Below are positions 1 through 6,021 of a stretch of DNA of 11,010 bases, one piece after another. The notes beneath the pieces are model-generated. The model did not search any database and was not told where the DNA came from. It worked only from the letters and a program-made list of their open reading frames with translations. Where the stretch lies: NCBI GenBank assembly GCA_031430575.1, contig JANPBT010000006.1, positions 1-11,010 on the forward strand, read 5' to 3'. The DNA comes from JANMDS01 sp031430575. Its GTDB lineage: Bacteria; Pseudomonadota; Gammaproteobacteria; Burkholderiales; Casimicrobiaceae. Each line of letters begins with the position of its first letter. Within the stretch, counting starts at the first letter, position 1. The translations under genes were made by a program, and so were the position numbers.

Positions 1-1
1 C

Positions 2-754
2 ATCGGCGGCTTGTACGCGGGGATTTCGGTGTTTCCCGGTGCGAACGGTGTGACGATTGCCACGCCGGGGATCAACGTGGTGCTGCGCGGCCTAGCGATC
101 AACGGGCAAGGTGGCAACAACGGCATCAACATGACCGCAGGTAACAGGCTAACGGTGGAGAACTGTGTGATTTCTAACCTGACCCAAAACGGGATTAACG
201 TCAACGCCGCAGCTACGGTGCGGGTGACCGATTCGATTGTGCGCGACAACGGTTTCCATGGCATCTGCTTCCAGAATGGCGCCAAAGCCACCATCACCCG
301 CGCGGTATTGAGTGGCCACGACAATAATTCTGGCGGTATTGGGGTGGAGGGAAATGCTGCCAGCACCACAACGATCATCGATGTTGCCGATTCAACCCTC
401 GATGGCAACAGTTACGGCATCTTCACAAGTTCAAACATTGCCACCGCCACCATCAAAATCTCCGTCCGCGATAGCCGAATAGTGCGCAATGCCGATTCCG
501 GCTTGGTCACATTATCCAATCAGGGTGCTGCGGTGAGCCTCTCCGCGAGCAACAATATGCTGGCTAACAACGGCCAAGGGATTATTATATTTAGTCCCGG
601 CACTAAAGCATGGGTGAGCGGCAATACGGTGAGTGATAACACCAGAACGGGGCTGTTCAATAACGGTGGTGTTTTCACCAGCGCAGGCAATAACGCGGTC
701 TACGGCAATGGCACAAACACAAACGCCGTGATCACCACCGTCGCCGCTCAGTAA
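2..754 (+). CDS. Secreted right-handed beta-helix protein, copy 1 of the array (5' end outside window)
   Basis: This is the C-terminal 250 residues of a protein closely related to copies 2 and 3. The frame is open to the window edge. The first in-frame start-like codon, a TTG at 11, falls inside the conserved VYAGISVFPG block of the paralogs, so it is internal and the true start with its signal peptide lies upstream. Visible parts are the end of the conserved N-terminal domain (YAGISVFPGANGV, then LRGLAINGQGG, then VENCVISN) and a series of beta-helix rungs with the pattern xxxVxxNxxxGI. Conserved blocks TITRAV, ISVRDSR and GAAVSLSASNN alternate with variable stretches. It ends AAQ where copies 2 and 3 end IATQ. 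No catalytic residues are recognisable. By analogy with beta-helix proteins a surface or extracellular binding role is possible, but this is inference. Confidence 0.85.
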   Translation: MGGLYAGISVFPGANGVTIATPGINVVLRGLAINGQGGNNGINMTAGNRLTVENCVISNLTQNGINVNAAATVRVTDSIVRDNGFHGICFQNGAKATITRAVLSGHDNNSGGIGVEGNAASTTTIIDVADSTLDGNSYGIFTSSNIATATIKISVRDSRIVRNADSGLVTLSNQGAAVSLSASNNMLANNGQGIIIFSPGTKAWVSGNTVSDNTRTGLFNNGGVFTSAGNNAVYGNGTNTNAVITTVAAQ

Positions 755-854
755 GCGGATAGCAGTCGCCAGCATGATGGTGCTTTGGTGCGAGACCGGG
801 TGCGATGACACGGCTTTCGCGCGTCCTTGTCCTTACTGATCCGGTGAATAAACA

Positions 855-876
855 ACCTCGCGGTAAGCCGCGAGGT
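855..876 (+). terminator. Perfect 9-bp hairpin after copy 1, possible terminator
   Basis: ACCTCGCGG at 855-863 pairs perfectly with CCGCGAGGT at 868-876 around a TAAG loop. It lies about 100 bp after the stop of copy 1. There is no U-run directly behind the stem; the nearest T-rich stretch (ATTATTTT) is about 15-25 bases further on. It could be a terminator, a transcript-stabilising stem, or part of the neighbouring repeat region. Confidence 0.45.
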
Positions 877-898
877 ATTGATCGATAAGCTGATTATT

Positions 899-996
899 TT
901 GTCGGGTAGGCAGGCTTTATTTGGCAAATAAGCTGCCCACGCCGCAATTCGCTGTAAGCACTGAAACGGTGGGCAGATGAAGCCTGCCCACCCTAC
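899..996. repeat. REP-like pair of inverted hairpins (GTAGGGTGGGCA type)
   Basis: Two hairpins lie back to back. The first pairs GGCAGGCTTTATTT (909-922) imperfectly with AAATAAGCTGCC (926-937). The second pairs GGTGGGCAG (968-976) perfectly with CTGCCCACC (984-992). The outer ends are inverted copies too: 901-916 matches the reverse complement of 981-996 at 14 of 16 positions. The end sequence, read on the minus strand as GTAGGGTGGGCAGGCT, is of a kind I recognise as a frequent dispersed repeat in beta- and gammaproteobacterial genomes. A REP/BIME-type element is the best reading; a relic of a small inverted-repeat transposon is an alternative. Confidence 0.55.
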
Positions 997-1097
997 GATC
1001 TGCGCAATCTCGGCATCCGCTAGATCGTCTATGCGCAGCACATTTCCGCCCCCACCGCGAGCCCCTGAACGCGGCATCGCTGTGTGACCGATTGCCT

Positions 1098-1125
1098 TTG
1101 CGCGCGGTCTGCTGACTGCTATATT
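1098..1125 (+). promoter_or_regulatory. Candidate sigma70-type promoter of copy 2
   Basis: TTGCGC at 1098-1103 and TATATT at 1120-1125 are separated by 16 bases. The -10 matches the consensus at five of six positions, the -35 only at its TTG. It would give a leader of about 50-55 bases before the ATG at 1186. The call rests on motif and position only. Confidence 0.3.
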
Positions 1126-1173
1126 TTGAGCGCTTGCCTATCCTGTCGCGCCCCCGCGACGCACTGCACTTTC

Positions 1174-1180
1174 AAGGAGA
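1174..1180 (+). promoter_or_regulatory. Ribosome binding site that fixes the start of copy 2
   Basis: AAGGAGA sits five bases before the ATG at 1186, the strongest Shine-Dalgarno in the array. It settles the start: the frame is open further up to 1084, but that extension has no such site and would bury the signal peptide. Confidence 0.8.
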
Positions 1181-1185
1181 ATTCC

Positions 1186-2199
1186 ATGTCGTGCGCACTC
1201 AATACCTTCGCTGCACTCGCCATTGCCGTTGCCACCACTTTCGTCAGCACCCAAGCTCAAGCAGTACAACGCACCCACGTCTCTGCCGCGTTCGGCTCAG
1301 ACAGCAACACCGCCACCAATTGCACTGCGGCGGCTCCTTGTCGATTCTTTCAGGCGGCGATGACGGTCACGGATAACAACGGCGAAGTAATCGTGCTCGA
1401 TAGCGGCGGCTATGGTGCGGTGACGATTACTCAATCGGTGGCACTGATCGCGCCGACGGGCGTGTACGCCGGTATTTCGGTGTTTCCCGGTGCGAATGGC
1501 GTCACGATCACGACGCCGGGTGTGAACGTGGTGTTGCGTGGTCTCACCATCAACGGGCAGGGTGGTAACAATGGCATCAACATGACCGCCGGCAACAGCC
1601 TCACGGTCGAGAACTGCGTGATTTCTAATCATCTTACAGGGCGCGGCGTCAACGTTGACGGCGTCATCGACGTAAACATCACCGACAGTATTGTTCGTCG
1701 TAACGGCGGTCGGGGAATTTACCTCCAGAACGGCGTGACCGCGACCATCACCCGCGCGGTGGTGAGTGCGAACGGCAGCGATGGCATCCGCGTGGAGGGC
1801 AATACGGCGAGCACCACCACCACGGCCGATATTGCGGACTCGACCGTAGATGGAAACGCTGACGGCGTTTTTGCGTTCTCGACCAATGCCACCGCCCTCG
1901 TCAAGGTCTCCGTCCGTGACAGCCGCGCGGTGCGTAATGGCAACTTCGGCCTTGGTGCGCAATCTAACATCGGTGCCGCCGTCAGCCTCTCAGCCAGCAA
2001 CAATATTGTGTCCAACAATGGCTTCGGGACTGGCGCATTTTTTCTCGGCACCACCGTGATTGCCAGCGGCAATACGGTCACCAATAACGCGACGAATGGG
2101 CTCGTTAATTCGGGTGCTGTGTTTGAAAGTGCCGGTAATAACACTGTGCGCAATAACGGCGCGAACGTCGGCACGATCACCGTCATTGCCACGCAGTAA
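1186..2199 (+). CDS. Secreted right-handed beta-helix protein, copy 2 (337 aa)
   Basis: The start is chosen from the AAGGAGA site and a clear Sec signal peptide: hydrophobic core at residues 8-20 and predicted cleavage after AQA at 24-26, before VQRTH. The mature protein begins with a conserved domain (mature 1-122) that includes NC-TAAAPC-RFFQAA, with two cysteines six residues apart, LDSGGYGAVTIT, VYAGISVFPG and ENCVISN. From mature 123 a run of beta-helix rungs follows, with boundaries by eye at 141, 163, 191, 218, 245 and 268, each with an (I/V)xxNxxxG(I/V/L)-type turn, and a tail ending IATQ. I see no enzyme active site and no anchor or transmembrane segment after the signal peptide, so it is exported to the periplasm or beyond. 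Its signal peptide and leader are unrelated to those of copies 3 and 4 although its body is close to copy 3. The function is unknown; a surface or matrix role is inference. Confidence 0.88.
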   Translation: MSCALNTFAALAIAVATTFVSTQAQAVQRTHVSAAFGSDSNTATNCTAAAPCRFFQAAMTVTDNNGEVIVLDSGGYGAVTITQSVALIAPTGVYAGISVFPGANGVTITTPGVNVVLRGLTINGQGGNNGINMTAGNSLTVENCVISNHLTGRGVNVDGVIDVNITDSIVRRNGGRGIYLQNGVTATITRAVVSANGSDGIRVEGNTASTTTTADIADSTVDGNADGVFAFSTNATALVKVSVRDSRAVRNGNFGLGAQSNIGAAVSLSASNNIVSNNGFGTGAFFLGTTVIASGNTVTNNATNGLVNSGAVFESAGNNTVRNNGANVGTITVIATQ

Positions 2200-2236
2200 G
2201 CGACCGCCGTTTGCAAGCTTGATGATGCGTTGATGC

Positions 2237-2262
2237 AAGGCCGTGTGAGTTGGCACGGCCTT
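2237..2262 (+). terminator. Hairpin 37 bp after copy 2, probable terminator
   Basis: AAGGCCGTG at 2237-2245 pairs perfectly over 9 bp with CACGGCCTT at 2254-2262 around an 8-base loop. It begins 37 bases beyond the stop. A similar stem with the same AAGGCC core and the same loop length follows copy 3, and a decayed version follows copy 1. There is no real U-run, so termination strength is uncertain; mRNA 3'-end stabilisation is possible. Confidence 0.55.
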
Positions 2263-2622
2263 CGCGGATCCGGCTCTTCAGCCGCCACGCGCGGTTTGAT
2301 CCTGATCTGCAATGTGGCGGCGCGCGCCCGCGCGGGCGCCACCACTCACCAGCATCTACGCGCCGTTCAAAGCAAAAATGCCGGAAAACGAGCGCGGGTG
2401 CTGGGGTTTGCTCACCACGCAAACGTCGTCGGTGGTGACCAACGCAGCTCCACTCGCGCGTGCAACAGCGCAGAAAAATATCTCAAATCATTTGGCAGAG
2501 TTATCTGGATGGATACGTTTTATTGGGTACGAGTCGCGTTTTTCGATTCTGTTCGCCGCGCTATCTTCTTTTCCCACGCGGACCGCTTGCCCATTTTCAA
2601 CCTTCTCGTCAGGAACCCAATC
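2263..2622 (+). other. Long structured leader region before copy 3
   Basis: I see no gene of its own. The frame of copy 3 is open through it but lacks a signal-peptide-compatible start before 2623. GCCGCCAC at 2281-2288 can pair with GTGGCGGC at 2314-2321. The same GTGGCG can instead pair with CGCCAC at 2337-2342, and a perfect 16-bp GC palindrome lies at 2324-2339. The stretch 2361-2385 is related to the region with two tetraloop hairpins before copy 4, and 2534-2575 is related to 3916-3955, so the leaders of copies 3 and 4 share ancestry. Confidence 0.5.
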
Positions 2623-3636
2623 ATGCTACGTGCCCACTCATGCATTTTCAGCTTCACGCTTGCCGTTGTTGCCAGCTTCGCCTGCATGCAATCGCATGCG
2701 GTGCAACGCACCCATGTCTCCGCCGCCTTCGGCAGCGACGCCAACACCGCCAGCAATTGCACCGCCGCCGCACCCTGCCGATTCTTTCAAGCGGCCATGA
2801 CCGTGACCGACAACAACGGCGAAGTGGTGGTACTTGATAGTGGTGGCTACGGTGCAGTCACCATCACCCAATCGGTGTCACTCACCGCCCCCACGGGCGT
2901 GTATGCGGGGATCTCGGTATTCCCCGGTACGAATGGTGTCACCATTGCTACGCCGGGTGTGAACGTGGTGTTGCGTGGTCTTACAATCAACGGGCAGGGT
3001 GGCAGTAACGGCATCAACATGACCGCCGGTAACCGGCTCACGGTTGAGAACTGCGTGATTTCGAATCTCACGCAAAGCGGCATCAACGTCGATACCACCG
3101 CGACCGTACGTGTCACCGATACCGTTGTTCGTGACAACGGCAGCAATGGCATCTTTCTCCTGAACGGTGCCAAGGGCACCATCACCCGCGCGGTGATAAG
3201 CGGGCACTTTAACGATACTGGCATTCGGGTGGCAGGAACTCTCGCGAGCACCACGACAACGGCCGATATTGCCGATTCGACCCTCGATGGAGGCTTCTAC
3301 GGTGTTTATGCTTACTCGTTCAACGCTACCGCCACCGTCACCGTCTCGGTGCGTGATAGCCGCGCAGTGAGAAATAGCGTCTATGGCCTGCTCGCGCAAT
3401 CCACTGCTGGTGCTGCCGTGAGCCTCTCGGCTAGTAACAATATGGTGGCCGGCAATGCTCGCGGAATTAGCGTATCAGGTGCAGGAACTAAAGTCTGGGC
3501 GAGCGGCAATACGGTGAGTAACAACACGAGTAGCGGGCTAGAAAACGGTGGTGCAGTCTTTGAAACCGCGGGCGACAACGCGGTGCGCAACAACGGCGCG
3601 AACGTTGGCACGATCACCGCCATTGCCACCCAGTAG
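2623..3636 (+). CDS. Secreted right-handed beta-helix protein, copy 3 (337 aa)
   Basis: The start at ATG 2623 is supported by AGGAA at 2611-2615, by a signal peptide (core FSFTLAVVASF, cleavage after SHA at residues 24-26 before VQRTH), and by the matching start of copy 4. Upstream codons in the same frame (open from 2230) show no conservation with the family. The mature part has the same 311-residue layout as copy 2: constant domain 1-122 with the NC...PC cysteine pair, then rungs with the blocks TITRAV, STTTTADIADST, VSVRDSRAVRN and GAAVSLSASNN, and the tail IATQ. The segments between these blocks differ strongly from copy 2. The signal peptide is nearly that of copy 4 (5 base differences in 78 by hand count) while the body belongs with copies 1 and 2, which points to recombination. 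The function is unknown; export is well supported. Confidence 0.88.
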   Translation: MLRAHSCIFSFTLAVVASFACMQSHAVQRTHVSAAFGSDANTASNCTAAAPCRFFQAAMTVTDNNGEVVVLDSGGYGAVTITQSVSLTAPTGVYAGISVFPGTNGVTIATPGVNVVLRGLTINGQGGSNGINMTAGNRLTVENCVISNLTQSGINVDTTATVRVTDTVVRDNGSNGIFLLNGAKGTITRAVISGHFNDTGIRVAGTLASTTTTADIADSTLDGGFYGVYAYSFNATATVTVSVRDSRAVRNSVYGLLAQSTAGAAVSLSASNNMVAGNARGISVSGAGTKVWASGNTVSNNTSSGLENGGAVFETAGDNAVRNNGANVGTITAIATQ

Positions 3637-3666
3637 CGACTGTGAGCGCGATTGCGCAGGCGTGCG

Positions 3667-3690
3667 AAGGCCGCAAAGTGACGCGGCCTT
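3667..3690 (+). terminator. Hairpin 30 bp after copy 3, probable terminator
   Basis: AAGGCCGC at 3667-3674 pairs perfectly over 8 bp with GCGGCCTT at 3683-3690 around an 8-base loop. The sequence behind it is GGTTTGGG, with only a short T-run. Its position and AAGGCC core parallel the hairpin after copy 2. Confidence 0.55.
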
Positions 3691-3983
3691 GGTTTGGGCT
3701 TAAACACCCATCGGCGCATTGCGCTCATCATTTACCGCACGTGACCTCATTCAATAACCGTCACTCACTCGCACCATCAACATTCGCGCGGCGTTCAGGC
3801 CAGAAATGGCCTGCCCCCGAAAGGGGATCTTGATCGAACACGCCCGTGGGTGGCGGGGTTTGGTTTTTAAGCTCAGTGCAGAGCAGAACACACTCGCCGC
3901 CTCGCCACAACCAGTTGCGGTTTTTCATTCTGCTTGCAGCGCGATTCCTTTCCTATCAACAATCCACCTGTCAGGATCTCATC
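3691..3983 (+). other. Leader region before copy 4 with two GAAA-tetraloop hairpins
   Basis: CAGGCCA at 3796-3802 pairs with TGGCCTG at 3807-3813 around a GAAA loop. One base later CCCC at 3815-3818 pairs with GGGG at 3823-3826, again around GAAA. GAAA is a stable GNRA tetraloop, so both should fold in RNA. The corresponding stretch before copy 3 (2361-2385) is related in sequence but has lost or never had the stems. Nearer the gene, 3916-3955 resembles 2534-2575. No separate gene is apparent. Confidence 0.5.
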
Positions 3984-4925
3984 ATGCTACGTGCCCGCTC
4001 ATTCATTTTCAGTTTCACGTTTGCCGTTGTTGCCAGCTTCGCCTGCATGCAATCGCAAGCGGTACAACGCACCCACGTCTCCGCAGCTGTGGGCAGCGAT
4101 GCCAACACCGCCACCAATTGCACCGCCGCCGCACCGTGTCGATTCTTTCAGGCGGCGATGTCGGTGACCGACACCAACGGTGAAGTGGTGGTGCTGGATA
4201 GCGGCGGCTATGGTGCTATTACGGTGACTAAATCTATTGCATTTATCGCCCCATCGGGTGTCTACGCTGGCATCTCGGTATTTCCCGGTGCCGATGGTGT
4301 CACCATTGCCACGCCGGGTATCAACGTGATCCTGCGCGGCTTAACCATTAACGGACAGGGCGGGCTCGCGGGCGTGTCAATGACCGCAGGCGCGGGCCTG
4401 GCGATTGAAAATTGTGTGATCGCTAATTTTGCAACCGGCAATGCTGTGTTGGTGCAGGGAAACTTTCCCGTGCGCATCACCGACACGCTGATTCGGGATA
4501 ATTTCAACGGCATTGTGCTGCGCGCGGGTGCTCGCGGCACCATTGCGCGAACCACGATTTTACGCTCCAACAGTTTTGGTATATTACTTAATAGCTTTTT
4601 CGCAAATACCGTCACCACCGCCGATATTAGCGACGTCACGGTGGCCGGCGCGTCGGTCGCGATCGGCGCGCTCTCCCAAAACGTGGGCGCATCGATTCGC
4701 GCGGCGGTGACTCGCTCAACCGCCACCTCCAGCGATTTTGGCGTGTATGCGGAAAGCACATCAGGTACGGCGGTGATGACGCTCAGCGAGAGCCTTGTGG
4801 TGGGCAACACGAATGGACTGGCGCGGTTTGGTGCCGGTGCCACGCTGGAAACGCTGGGTAACAATACGGTGCGGCAAAATCTCACGAACGTGGTCGGCAC
4901 TGTGTCCACGGTGGCACCGATTTAG
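3984..4925 (+). CDS. Secreted right-handed beta-helix protein, copy 4 (313 aa, hybrid type)
   Basis: The start at ATG 3984 is preceded by AGGA at 3973-3976 with 7-base spacing. The signal peptide is almost that of copy 3 and ends SQA before VQRTHVSAA. The N-terminal domain keeps the NC...PC cysteine pair, the SGGYGA block, VYAGISVFPG and ENCVIAN. The helix part is 24 residues shorter than in copies 2 and 3 and diverged: TITRAV and VSVRDSR are replaced by forms such as TIARTTI and AAVTRSTA, and the tail is GTVSTVAPI, resembling copy 5. The gene therefore joins a copy-3-like front end to a copy-5-like body. Only 92 bp, with no strong hairpin, separate it from copy 5, so these two may be co-transcribed. 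The role is unknown. Confidence 0.87.
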   Translation: MLRARSFIFSFTFAVVASFACMQSQAVQRTHVSAAVGSDANTATNCTAAAPCRFFQAAMSVTDTNGEVVVLDSGGYGAITVTKSIAFIAPSGVYAGISVFPGADGVTIATPGINVILRGLTINGQGGLAGVSMTAGAGLAIENCVIANFATGNAVLVQGNFPVRITDTLIRDNFNGIVLRAGARGTIARTTILRSNSFGILLNSFFANTVTTADISDVTVAGASVAIGALSQNVGASIRAAVTRSTATSSDFGVYAESTSGTAVMTLSESLVVGNTNGLARFGAGATLETLGNNTVRQNLTNVVGTVSTVAPI

Positions 4926-5017
4926 GTTCGCAGTGTTCTGAACAAATCTGCATGTATTGAACTTACCGCATGCTTGCTGCTCATCGACTACCCATCAAAC
5001 AATCGAGGTGATTCACC

Positions 5018-5983
5018 ATGCTTTTTATTCGCGCCGCTCTTGTTGTTGCTCCGGCATTATGTTTTTGCTGTTTTCTTTTCGCCAGTGGTGAAGCCCGCGC
5101 GGTGCAACGCGCCTTTGTGGCGTCATATGGTTTAGACGCGAACACCGCTACCAATTGTGATGCCACGCAGCCGTGTCGATTTTTTCAGGCGGCGAGCACG
5201 GTGGTTGATCCCGGCGGCGAAATTGTGGCGCTGGATAGCGCGGGCTACGGTGTTATAACGATTACGCAATCGCTCTCAATCGTGGCACCGGACGGCGTAT
5301 ACGCGGGCATTAGCGTGTTCCCTGGCGCTTCCGGTGTCACCATTAATACGCCGGGGGTCAAGGTGGTGTTGCGCGGCCTGACCATTAACAGCCAAGGCGG
5401 TGACAATGGCGTCAATATGACCAATGGCGCAAGTTTGTCGGTGGAGCGATGTGTTATTTCCGGCTTCCAGAACGGCAATTTACCGCTCACAGGAATTCAG
5501 GTCGCCACTGCGGCGAAGGTCAGCATTACCAACACCACGTTAAGCAAAAACTTTACCGGCATCTCAATTCGCGAAGGTGCCTCGGCGATCATTTCCAAAG
5601 CGACCGTGGTTGAATCAAAACTTTACGGCATGTTCTTTTTCAATACCACCCCGAATACCACCACCAACGTGGTGGTCACTGATTCCATTATCGCCGCGGG
5701 GGAAGAATCCGGTGTGATTGCTAATTCCCAAAATCCCACGGCGGGCGTGCGCGTAGCAATCATGCGCTCCACTATCTCAGGCAACGTCCGCACCGGCTTG
5801 GTGGTGCGCAGTCTCAACGGCGCACCGGTGACCACCACGCTCAGTAAAAGCATGGTGAAGGGTAATCAAGTAGGTTTCTTGCAGCTTGCGGCAGGCAGCG
5901 TGCTGGAGTCGCTGGGCAACAATGTCATTCGCCAGAATGCCAGTTCGAGTTCGGGCACGCTGACCACGGTGCCGCGAATTTAA
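5018..5983 (+). CDS. Secreted right-handed beta-helix protein, copy 5 (321 aa, most diverged)
   Basis: ATG 5018 follows GAGGTG at 5005-5010 with a 7-base gap. The signal peptide is distinct, with a cysteine-rich core (CFCC at residues 15-18) and cleavage after ARA at 26-28 before VQRAFVAS. The conserved domain is recognisable: TNCDATQPCRFFQAA with the same cysteine spacing, LDSAGYGVITITQS, GVYAGISVFPGASGV, LRGLTINSQGG and VERCVIS. The beta-helix part has rungs such as FTGISIREGASAIISKATV and ends GTLTTVPRI. It is the last gene of the array, and its stop lies 38 bp from the stop of the convergent permease gene with no clear terminator between. Function is unknown; it is exported, with no membrane anchor after cleavage. 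Confidence 0.87.
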   Translation: MLFIRAALVVAPALCFCCFLFASGEARAVQRAFVASYGLDANTATNCDATQPCRFFQAASTVVDPGGEIVALDSAGYGVITITQSLSIVAPDGVYAGISVFPGASGVTINTPGVKVVLRGLTINSQGGDNGVNMTNGASLSVERCVISGFQNGNLPLTGIQVATAAKVSITNTTLSKNFTGISIREGASAIISKATVVESKLYGMFFFNTTPNTTTNVVVTDSIIAAGEESGVIANSQNPTAGVRVAIMRSTISGNVRTGLVVRSLNGAPVTTTLSKSMVKGNQVGFLQLAAGSVLESLGNNVIRQNASSSSGTLTTVPRI

Positions 5984-6021
5984 AACGCGGGTCGGTTTGG
6001 CGTGACGTTAAATGGCGCCGG

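Larger units (their letters stand above)
755..1185. other. 431-bp spacer between beta-helix copies 1 and 2
   Basis: I see no credible gene here. In order it holds a degenerate counterpart of the post-gene hairpin (about 794-813, CCGGGTG...CACGG) that resembles the intact one after copy 2, a perfect 9-bp hairpin at 855-876, a REP-like repeat pair at 899-996, a candidate promoter at 1098-1125, a 6-bp GTCGCG/CGCGAC hairpin with a CCCC loop at 1145-1160, and the ribosome binding site of copy 2. The open frames crossing it on either strand lack family resemblance or a good start signal. Confidence 0.7.
2..5983 (+). repeat. Tandem array of five paralogous beta-helix genes
   Basis: Five same-strand genes, at 2-754 (partial), 1186-2199, 2623-3636, 3984-4925 and 5018-5983, encode homologous secreted proteins. 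The conserved N-terminal domain is alignable without gaps between copies 2 and 3: by hand count 113 of the first 122 mature residues are identical. Copies 4 and 5 are more diverged and end in a different C-terminal form (GTxxTVxxI instead of GTITxIATQ). Spacers of 431, 423, 347 and 92 bp separate the copies, and parts of the first three are themselves related, so the duplicated unit included flanking DNA. The array may continue upstream of the window. Confidence 0.9.

Noticed and set aside
11..13. TTG start for copy 1
   Set aside because: It lies inside a block conserved in all paralogs, at about mature residue 68, so the gene is simply cut by the window edge.
1297..1962. Long minus-strand open frame opposite copy 2 (and similar ones at 1719-2345, 2878-3399, 4262-4909)
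   Set aside because: They mirror the repetitive coding of the beta-helix genes, show low-complexity translations rich in Ala/Val/Thr/Arg, have no family resemblance or start signals, and recur because the plus-strand genes are paralogs.
2230..2622. N-terminal extension of copy 3 in frame with it
   Set aside because: The extension is unlike any family member, would place the signal peptide internally, and the ATG at 2623 has a ribosome site and matches the start of copy 4. The same logic removes 1084-1185 and 3846-3983.
2623..2700. Lipoprotein reading of copies 3 and 4 (Cys21) or copy 5 (CFCC)
   Set aside because: The residues before the cysteines do not form a lipobox, and a good AxA cleavage site before the conserved VQR follows in every copy.
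1186..5983. Pectate lyase, phage tailspike or contact-dependent toxin identity for the beta-helix proteins
   Set aside because: No catalytic residues, virion-assembly domain, secretion partner or immunity gene is seen; the beta-helix fold alone does not imply these.
5984..6021. Bidirectional terminator between the array and the permease gene
   Set aside because: The 38-bp gap has no clear stem with a U-run on either strand.
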